This document shows positions 43,201 to 49,097 of a stretch of DNA of 64,000 bases, in pieces; position 1 is the stretch's first letter, and every line of letters begins with the position of its first letter. This DNA is from Lachnospiraceae bacterium UBA6987 (lineage in GTDB: Bacteria; Bacillota; Clostridia; Lachnospirales; Lachnospiraceae). The stretch is from NCBI GenBank assembly GCA_002449955.1, contig DJYD01000020.1, forward strand, positions 17,270 through 81,269, written 5' to 3'. The translations under genes were made by a program, and so were the position numbers. A model generated the notes under the pieces. It made no database searches. It was given only the letters and a program-made list of their open reading frames with translations, and was not told the DNA's origin.

Positions 43201-43850
43201 GAATTCAGAGCGGCAAAAATATAAGGCTCGTAAGCACTGCCGAGCTTGTCTTCCAGGGTGATTCGGGAGAAAAAAACCTTGTAGCCTTCCTGCTTTAACT
43301 GGTAGTAGAGCTCGTTTGCCAGCACGCTGTCACGTGTCCTGCGGCCACGGTCATCCGTTTCCTTGTAGCAGATGAAAATGTCAAACGGTTCTTCCTGTGA
43401 CGATATCTTCAGGATCCCTTTTTGGATCTCGTCTATGGTTCTCGCTTCTTCCTCGTAGACCGGACGCTGCATCGGGTCGGCATAGCGAATAGCTGACTTG
43501 TAATTCTCATCAGCGTAAACGGAGGTCATCTGCGTACGGTTAACCGTGGGGATCCGCTTCCGGGTCTCTGGATCTTCAACATACTCAATGCCGTAGCGGC
43601 ACAGCACAAGAGACCAGTAGGCTTCCGCGTCGGTACTGTCTTCGGCAAGGATCTGCTCATAGATCCCGGCAGCCTTGTCGAATTCATTATTCCGGCGGAA
43701 GTGACTGGCCCTGTCGTAAAGGTTTGCCCGGCGGTCGTCATCTAGCTTCGGGATAGTCTGCTTAGTCCCGCAGTACTCGCAGATGGCGACTGTGGCATTT
43801 CCTTCGATATTCAGCGGCGCACCGCACATTTTGCATTTCAATACGGACAT
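40227..43850 (-). CDS. Zinc ribbon-TIR-coiled coil-TM receptor with two DUF6273 domains and extra C-terminal domain (copy B)
   Basis: The 1207-residue protein is colinear with copy A: four-cysteine zinc ribbon, helical part, TIR (FDIFICYKET; VWVKNEW), coiled coil, membrane helix and two DUF6273 domains. It then adds about 115 residues not found in A or C, beginning ETRRTASSVEKSME, which I do not recognise. The first 300 residues are nearly identical to those of A and C. The helical linker after the TIR domain is more diverged. The second DUF6273 domain differs more from the others (KGNCCWWLRSPG, a Lys-rich approach). It starts 20 bp after the copy C stop, with a weak ribosome site. Function inferred: envelope sensor with a cytoplasmic NADase effector. 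Confidence 0.85.
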   Translation of the reverse strand: MSVLKCKMCGAPLNIEGNATVAICEYCGTKQTIPKLDDDRRANLYDRASHFRRNNEFDKAAGIYEQILAEDSTDAEAYWSLVLCRYGIEYVEDPETRKRIPTVNRTQMTSVYADENYKSAIRYADPMQRPVYEEEARTIDEIQKGILKISSQEEPFDIFICYKETDDRGRRTRDSVLANELYYQLKQEGYKVFFSRITLEDKLGSAYEPYIFAALNSAKVMVVLGTKPEYFNAVWVKNEWSRYLALIKAGKKKTLIPAYRDMDPYDLPEEFAYLQALDMSKLGFMQDLIRGIRKIIGADYIGNQNLQTNAMEAPTAFLQIAPLVERMFLFLEDADWEKAEEYTERILDQDPKNAMAYVGKLMAELHVPKKEQLAELKYSFASNKNYQRAVRFADKELKAELQGDLQAISERRTNEQQLAAYKIAIDKRNAARTEQDYLEAAGSFDRLGEYGNAREQAAWCRSQARINRAALEKKVAQEELRRAAALQAQAEENKRLYEKKIEEKEAETELDYEKAKKLAASNVIQDLADAAEIFRRLGSYKDSEELLAACEEGIRARKKKRKRKRVFWGLVLLIAGIIAGLQFGQLVITRISAYKSAVNLKSEGKIREAIEAFSSVRGYKDSESQIYLMEAELLKQAKIGDTVLFGSYEQDNKDKNGQEAIEWQVLDKDGTKLLLVSKYALDNKYYNAGSSVTWETCSLRTWLNGTFLNNAFCTEEQQYILTSTVAADKNPNYGVDPGNDTRDKVFLLSITEAEQYFKSDSQRVCSPTAYALSQGVYQNSNGACWWCLRSPGHYGDYAACVNTVGSVYYPGYSASYVKRAVRPALWVDPIGNQESSNLPSGDPKSSVTTEETDSKQSEATGGDSLELPDVDAVSVGDIISFGHYEQDNNTNNGTEQIEWQVLDKDGTKLLLVSKYALDCQQYHSSYNSVTWETCSLRTWLNGTFLKTAFIKEEQKYILRTSVTADRNPSHGSYPGNDTKDKVFLLSINEVNKYFGSNDGRKCQGTRYCYAQGASKADKGNCCWWLRSPGYGSGSAAIVNDVGSVSENGYFVSHALSAVRPALWIDLARDQEPTDSSETESLATEKVIDETRRTASSVEKSMESITLILLEQGDDNSWHTMNRANGTVSISIPQNGTPIALVDILENLCGDEEIIFIEAECEDRYTEVYKNSDFSRVNLFVQDGIIHASSIEYPSYTLMGVVKLRIER
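40683..40763 (-). other. Hypervariable patch B2 (DGR-like variable region)
   Basis: 27 codons in the second DUF6273 domain of copy B; 22 end in C or T. The anchor codons GCG, GTC, GGC and GTC keep their places while the codons between them differ from all other patches. Confidence 0.6.
41394..41474 (-). other. Hypervariable patch B1 (DGR-like variable region)
   Basis: 27 codons in the first DUF6273 domain of copy B; 21 end in C or T. Codon 1 is CAC where the others have ATC or TAC, as expected of a mutated AAC. Confidence 0.6.
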
Positions 43851-43870
43851 GTCTCTTCATCTCTTAATCG

Positions 43871-46402
43871 TTAGTTTGAATTATTACTATTAGCAACGAG
43901 ATCGATCCACAAAGCGGGGCGAACAGCGCTCCTACCGAAGCTCACGCTGCCGCCATTGCCGCTGACGGAGCCGCCGTAAAGGACGTAAGCCGCGTTATTA
44001 CTATTGATGCCGGGCGACCGCAGCCACCACCAGCACGCGCCATCTGAATTCTTATTTACCCCTTGTGAAGCCGCATACCATGTCGGCTTACAGACTCTCT
44101 GAGAATTCAATAAGTACTGTTTCGCTTCCGTGATGCTCAGAAGGAAAACCTTGTCCTTCGTGTCTTTTCCCGGATCAGTATTATAGTTCGGATTCCTGTC
44201 TGCCGTGACAGTTGTTGTCAGAACATACTTCTGCTCTTCTGTGTTGAAAGCATTGTTCAGGAATGATCCGTTCAGCCACGTCCTCAACGAGCAAGTCTCC
44301 CAGGTCACAGAATCGTATGAACTGTTATACTGCTTGCAATCTAGTGCGTATTTACTGATTAGTAGCAGCTTTGTTCCGTCTTTGTTCAACACCTGCCACT
44401 CGATCTCTTCTGTTCCGTTATTCGTATTATTGTCCTGCTCGTAGCGTCCGAAAGTAATAATATCGCCCACGGAAACAGCATCGACATCCGGGAGTTCGAG
44501 GGAAGCACTGTCAGTTGCTTTGCCCCCTTTGCCTTCAATTTCTTCCGTTGTCACGGTAGAAGTTGCATCCTCGGATGGCAGATTGATGACCGGGAGCCCA
44601 AATTTAAGTCCGGCAATAATTCCCGCGATAAGCAGGACAAGCCCCCAAAAGACTCTTTTTCTTTTCTTTTTCCGCGCACGGATGCCCTCTTCACATGCTG
44701 CAAGAAGCTCTTCTGAATCCTTATAACTGCCAAGTCTTCTGAAAATCTCTGCCGCGTCTGCCAAGTCCGGAATGGCATTTGACGTCGCGATCTTCTTTGC
44801 ACGCTCATAATCCTTCTCTGTTTCGGCTTCTTGCCCTTCTATCTTGTTTTCATTTAAACGCCGGTTCTCTTCCATCTGCACCTGAAATGCCGCCTTCGCC
44901 TCTTCGACGATTCCGAGGAGGCTTCCATTGTTTTCTTCTGCCTGCACCTGAAGTGCTTTTACCCGCCGTTGCGCTTCCTGTTGTTGCCTGCTTTGCTGTG
45001 CTGTCCGGCAGATCTTTGCCTGCTCTCTGCACCAGATAGCCTGCTCATTAGAATTGCTATAGTCTCCTAACTTGTCAAAGCTGGCAGCCGCATAGAGATA
45101 TTCCTGTTCTGTCCGGGCTCTGTCTCTCTTACCGATCGCTATATCATAGGAAGCTAATAACTGCTGCTTTCGTTCTCGTTCATTGATCGCATTCAAATAT
45201 CCCTGCAGTTCCGCACGAAGGTTTGCATCCGCAAAGCGCATAGCAAAGCCGTAGTTTCTGTTGTCTGAGAAAGGGACTTTAAGGTCCGCCAGTTTTTCTT
45301 TTTGGGGTACATGAAATTCCGCCATGAGTTTACCCACATATGCCATGGCGTTCCTGGGATCCTGATCGAGAATGCGTTCCGTATATTCTTCCGCCCTGCT
45401 CCAGTCCTCCACTTCAAGGAAAAGGAACATGCGGTCCACTAATGGTTCGATTGGCTGTCTGGTTTCGGGTACGGTTGCTGAAGCGGCTTTCATGCCTGCA
45501 GCTTTGTCTGCACTGATAATCTTCCTGATGCCCCGGATCAGATCCTGCATGAAGCCGAGCTTGCTCATGTCAAGCGCCTGCAGGTAGGCAAACTCCTCAG
45601 GGAGGTCGTAAGGGTCCATGTCCCTGTATGCAGGGATGAGCGTTTTCTTCTTTCCCGCCTTGATCAGCGCCAGATAACGGCTCCACTCGTTCTTCACCCA
45701 GACAGCATTGAAGTATTCGGGTTTCGTGCCAAGAACGACCATGACCTTGGCAGAGTTTAATGCAGCGAAAATGTAAGGCTCGTACGCGCTGCCGAGCTTG
45801 TCTTCCAGGGTGATTCGGGAAAAGAAGACCTTGTAGCCTTCCTGCTTTAACTGATAGTACAGTTCGTTAGCAAGAACGCTGTCGCGCGTTCTGCGGCCGC
45901 GGTCGTCAGTTTCCTTATAGCAGATGAAAATGTCGAACGGTTCTTCCTGAGATGATATCTTCAGGATCCCTTTCTGGATCTCGTCGATCGTCTTTGCTTC
46001 CGCTTCGTAGACCGGACGCTGCATCGGGTCAGCGTAAAGGATGGCCGACTTATAGTTCTCATCGGCGTAAACGGAGGTCATCTGCGTGCGGTTGACCGTG
46101 GGGATCCGCTTGCGGGTCTCCGGGTCTTCAACATACTCTATCCCATATCGGCACAGCACAAGGGACCAGTAGGCTTCCGCGTCGGTACTGTCTTCGGCAA
46201 GGATCTGCTCATAGATCCCGGCAGCCTTGTCGAATTCATTGTTTCTGCGGAAGTGACTAGCCCTGTCGTAAAGGTTTGCCCGGCGGTCGTCATCCAGCTT
46301 CGGGATAGTCTGCTTAGTCCCGCAGTACTCGCAGATAGCGACAGTGGCGTTCCCTTCAATATTCAGCGGTGCCCCGCACATTTTGCATTTAAGGATGGAC
46401 AT
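43871..46402 (-). CDS. Zinc ribbon-TIR-coiled coil-TM receptor with one DUF6273 domain (copy C)
   Basis: The 843-residue protein has the same order as copies A and B but only one DUF6273 domain, which ends 9 residues before the stop. Zinc ribbon (Cys6, Cys9, Cys24, Cys27), TIR with FDIFICYKET and VWVKNEW, a coiled coil with its own insert (NNGSLLGIVEEAKAAFQVQ), the shared membrane helix, a linker NLPSEDATSTVTTEE and the DUF6273 domain are seen. The start at 46402 follows GGGGAAGGAATATCC. It is the first and shortest of the three paralogues in transcription order. The hypervariable patch lies almost at the C-terminus, the usual place in DGR target proteins. Confidence 0.85.
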   Translation of the reverse strand: MSILKCKMCGAPLNIEGNATVAICEYCGTKQTIPKLDDDRRANLYDRASHFRRNNEFDKAAGIYEQILAEDSTDAEAYWSLVLCRYGIEYVEDPETRKRIPTVNRTQMTSVYADENYKSAILYADPMQRPVYEAEAKTIDEIQKGILKISSQEEPFDIFICYKETDDRGRRTRDSVLANELYYQLKQEGYKVFFSRITLEDKLGSAYEPYIFAALNSAKVMVVLGTKPEYFNAVWVKNEWSRYLALIKAGKKKTLIPAYRDMDPYDLPEEFAYLQALDMSKLGFMQDLIRGIRKIISADKAAGMKAASATVPETRQPIEPLVDRMFLFLEVEDWSRAEEYTERILDQDPRNAMAYVGKLMAEFHVPQKEKLADLKVPFSDNRNYGFAMRFADANLRAELQGYLNAINERERKQQLLASYDIAIGKRDRARTEQEYLYAAASFDKLGDYSNSNEQAIWCREQAKICRTAQQSRQQQEAQRRVKALQVQAEENNGSLLGIVEEAKAAFQVQMEENRRLNENKIEGQEAETEKDYERAKKIATSNAIPDLADAAEIFRRLGSYKDSEELLAACEEGIRARKKKRKRVFWGLVLLIAGIIAGLKFGLPVINLPSEDATSTVTTEEIEGKGGKATDSASLELPDVDAVSVGDIITFGRYEQDNNTNNGTEEIEWQVLNKDGTKLLLISKYALDCKQYNSSYDSVTWETCSLRTWLNGSFLNNAFNTEEQKYVLTTTVTADRNPNYNTDPGKDTKDKVFLLSITEAKQYLLNSQRVCKPTWYAASQGVNKNSDGACWWWLRSPGINSNNAAYVLYGGSVSGNGGSVSFGRSAVRPALWIDLVANSNNSN
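43928..44008 (-). other. Hypervariable patch C (DGR-like variable region)
   Basis: 27 codons in the DUF6273 domain of copy C; 24 end in C or T. Against patch A2 I count 24 base changes, 20 at codon positions 1 or 2 and 4 at position 3, whereas the 33 bp just upstream are identical in both. Confidence 0.65.
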
Positions 46403-46438
46403 GGATATTCCTTCCCCTTGATTTCAGAACTGTTTTAA

Positions 46439-47134
46439 TCACTTGGTTTCTTTTGCTATTTGGTTTCTCTCCCGGATCAGGCCTTCCAGTTTGGTACACA
46501 GATCTTGTATAGCTGTGCTCTCTGCCTTCTTCTGCAGAAGATCCTTCAAATCCGCAATTCTGACTGCTATTTGGGCTTCAAGCCCTGCCGTTTCAGAAGA
46601 ACTGACCGGATCAGAATAGCGGAGCAACTCTTCGATTTTTTTTACTGCATTTTTTGCTTCCGGATCGGTTATCATCGTGCTCAGCGACACTGCTTCCGCG
46701 CGCAGTTTTTTCATGCTCTCCGTTGATGCGGCGACCTTCTCATCGATCTCGCTTACGATTTCCGCAGCTGCCGATGCCTTAGTTACGGCTATCGCTGTCA
46801 CAGCCGCAATAAACAGGCAGACAACCGCCCCTGTCCAGTCGGGGACCTGCGGAATAAGCATGCAAGCCGACCCGAGCACAGTGATCAGAAAGAGGCTTCC
46901 ATGAAGGATCTGCAGGATTGGGATATTATAGAAAAACTTCTGAAGACTATCCTGTGCAAAGACTTTTCTGGCACAGGCAATCTCGGCAAAGTACGCAAGC
47001 GCGACGCCAATAAAGCCAAAGAAAAACCCTTTTGATTCGATATCCAGAATAACAGAAGCCGCGATTGCTGCAATAACGAATATGGCAAGCATGATGCCCC
47101 ATATCAGGATATAATGATTGAATTTTTTATTCAT
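46439..47134 (-). CDS. Four-helix membrane protein with C-terminal coiled coil
   Basis: The 231-residue protein has four hydrophobic helices (about 8-30, 34-52, 72-92, 100-118) followed by a long helical region rich in Ala, Glu and Lys (about 120-231), probably a coiled coil in the cytoplasm. No family is recognised. It lies 12 bp after the SPFH gene and 36 bp before TIR copy C, so it belongs to that operon. A scaffold or adaptor role next to the SPFH protein is possible. The start has AAAGGAGATCAGCT upstream. Confidence 0.75.
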   Translation of the reverse strand: MNKKFNHYILIWGIMLAIFVIAAIAASVILDIESKGFFFGFIGVALAYFAEIACARKVFAQDSLQKFFYNIPILQILHGSLFLITVLGSACMLIPQVPDWTGAVVCLFIAAVTAIAVTKASAAAEIVSEIDEKVAASTESMKKLRAEAVSLSTMITDPEAKNAVKKIEELLRYSDPVSSSETAGLEAQIAVRIADLKDLLQKKAESTAIQDLCTKLEGLIRERNQIAKETK

Positions 47135-47146
47135 AGCTGATCTCCT

Positions 47147-48598
47147 TTACAGCTTACTTCCGCACTCAAGACAAAACTTAGAACCAGCAGGCACATCCGC
47201 ACCACAGGAAGGACATTTTTTCCCGAGAGCTGTTCCGCACTCAAGACAGAACTTTGCCCTTGCGGGGAGCAATGCACCGCAGGAAGGGCAGACGATCCCA
47301 TCCACTGCCGGTGCTTCCACTTTTGCCGGTGCAGGCTCAATGCTTTGCTGCGGCGGCACGCTCTCCGCCTGTCCCAGGGATTTCGAGCCTCCGTCCAAAC
47401 CGCTGAACATTCCACCCATTTTGTCCATCATAGTGCCGGCGACCTTCATCTGCATCATCAGATTGACCATATCGGAAGCCATGCCACCGGATCCACCCGA
47501 GGATGCTGCTCCGTTGCCTCCGGAAGCACTGCCCATCTTGCCGATGCCTTCCGCATAAGCCTTTTGGACTTCTGCCGCAAGCACATCCTTCTCGGTATAG
47601 CCTTTCGCCTGCATGACGCTGGCTTCTGCCATACCCTGAGCCTTTGTGATTTCAGCCTGCGCCAGGCCTTCTGCTTTAGCAGCTTCTGCTTTGCCCTGCG
47701 CTTCCAAAATCTTCAGACGGGCTTTCGTCTCTTCCTCCACCATACGGCGTTGCTGCTCGGCACGGGCTGTTTCCGCTTTGGCAAGCTCTTCGGCCGCGAG
47801 TCTCTCCTGACGAGCCTTCGCGACATCGGCTTCCACCTCTTCCACCTTGCGACCGAGGTAAGAACGGGACCGGAGCTGTCTGAGCGTACGGAAGTTGGGA
47901 TCGTCATCCGGCAGATCCACGTTGGTGACATAAAAATTAGGAACAGTCAGCCCATACTCTTCAAAAAAAGGATCAATACGTTCCTTAAGAGCTGAGGACA
48001 GCTCACCTAGATGCTCATCTATTTCTAAAATATTGATATTCTTGCTTTTGATAACTGATGCCAAGTAAGATTTAATCTGAGTGATGAGTGGTGCGCGAAA
48101 AACCTCCAAATACATTGTTTTCGAATCATCATTGACAGTTTTTTGGTTCCTCATGACGCCTGAAGGACCGACCAGCTTCACAAGAAGTTTTCGAGAATCA
48201 TTTGCCTGCAGATTTATTTCACCGCAAGCGCCAATGTCGAGAGGAATACTCGTTTCTGGATCAATAAACCTAACTCGGGAATCCGTGCCCCATTTGATCG
48301 CCATATGGACATTTTTGTTGATGAAATACACTTCACAGTGAAAAGGCGTTTTGGTATCCTTGTCTCTTTTATCTTTCGACAATGCATTCAGCCTGGCACC
48401 AATCTTCGGTATGTTCTGTGTTTCCAGTGTATAGCGCCCCGGACCAAATAGATCCAGAGCTTCTCCGTTCATCATAAAAATGGCTTCCTGCCATTCGTGA
48501 ACAATCAGCTGTGTTGCAGAATTAAAATCTTCGTCAGGATGTTTCCAGAGGAAGGTGTTATTGTCACCTTCGTATTTGATGATACTTGCTATTTCCAT
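47147..48598 (-). CDS. SPFH-domain protein with double zinc ribbon (YdjI-like)
   Basis: The 483-residue protein has an N-terminal SPFH/virion core-like domain (about 1-300). An Ala/Glu/Lys-rich helix with repeats AEAAKAEGLAQAEITKAQGMA follows. A Gly/Ser/Met-rich linker and two zinc ribbons (CPSCGALLPARAKFCLECG and CPSCGADVPAGSKFCLECG) end it. Family members such as Bacillus YdjI form membrane-bound assemblies under envelope stress. It leads the operon and would place the TIR receptors at membrane microdomains; this is inference. Like the three TIR proteins and MscL in this window it carries a zinc ribbon. GACAGGAGAGAACGC precedes the ATG. Confidence 0.88.
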   Translation of the reverse strand: MEIASIIKYEGDNNTFLWKHPDEDFNSATQLIVHEWQEAIFMMNGEALDLFGPGRYTLETQNIPKIGARLNALSKDKRDKDTKTPFHCEVYFINKNVHMAIKWGTDSRVRFIDPETSIPLDIGACGEINLQANDSRKLLVKLVGPSGVMRNQKTVNDDSKTMYLEVFRAPLITQIKSYLASVIKSKNINILEIDEHLGELSSALKERIDPFFEEYGLTVPNFYVTNVDLPDDDPNFRTLRQLRSRSYLGRKVEEVEADVAKARQERLAAEELAKAETARAEQQRRMVEEETKARLKILEAQGKAEAAKAEGLAQAEITKAQGMAEASVMQAKGYTEKDVLAAEVQKAYAEGIGKMGSASGGNGAASSGGSGGMASDMVNLMMQMKVAGTMMDKMGGMFSGLDGGSKSLGQAESVPPQQSIEPAPAKVEAPAVDGIVCPSCGALLPARAKFCLECGTALGKKCPSCGADVPAGSKFCLECGSKL

Positions 48599-48678
48599 GC
48601 GTTCTCTCCTGTCACGATGTACGTGGTTATTAAAGGTATACTTTTATGATGCCGTCTATACCCTGTCTGTTAAGCATT

Positions 48679-48706
48679 ATTATAAAGGTTTAACCAAGAT
48701 TTTCAA
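48679..48706 (-). promoter_or_regulatory. Promoter of the SPFH-TIR receptor operon
   Basis: Minus-strand TTGAAA (48706-48701), 16-bp spacer, TATAAT (48684-48679), about 80 bp before the SPFH start. No other clear promoter was seen within the operon. Confidence 0.65.
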
Positions 48707-48984
48707 GCTATTCAGAGCATTCCTGTAATCTACGTTTTACCGAATGTATCATCCTTTTGTTTTTCCATATTATTACTTTCTCACGAAATTGCTCTATTTC
48801 ATTCTACAAATCACCGCAGCAATTCCTTTCACTCGTGTTATATAACGCTTCCCCAGGTAACTGAGTTAAAAAATCTGGATCGTCAGTTCTGTAAAAATGC
48901 TTCTCGTCAGTTTCATAAAGGTAAATACTAATTCTCAACCTTCAGAATCATTTGCCAAATACACGCAGGGAGTTTAAAATTTCC

Positions 48985-49013
48985 TTGCATTTGCGGCCTG
49001 CTTAAGATATAGT
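48985..49013 (+). promoter_or_regulatory. Promoter of the iron-sulfur flavoprotein gene
   Basis: TTGCAT (48985-48990), 17-bp spacer, TATAGT (49008-49013), giving a leader of about 78 nt before the ATG at 49098. Confidence 0.6.
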
Positions 49014-49097
49014 TTAATTGCTTGTAACTGTCCGGAAGCGTTTATTTGCGTGCGTCTTTCCGACAGATAGAACTATGATCAGGACAAGGACGAAAAC

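Larger units (their letters stand above)
48599..49097. other. Intergenic region between two divergent units
   Basis: 499 bp, AT-rich. It contains the promoter of the SPFH operon (minus, 48679-48706) and that of the iron-sulfur flavoprotein (plus, 48985-49013). I see no gene or clear structured RNA in the remaining middle part (48720-48980). Confidence 0.6.

Noticed and set aside
36942..48598. Template repeat or reverse transcriptase of a DGR inside the window
   Set aside because: No protein has RT motifs and no non-coding AAC-rich copy of the patches was found; the element, if it exists, is elsewhere.
48720..48980. Possible riboswitch or small RNA in the AT-rich intergenic region
   Set aside because: No convincing stem structure or known riboswitch core could be seen.
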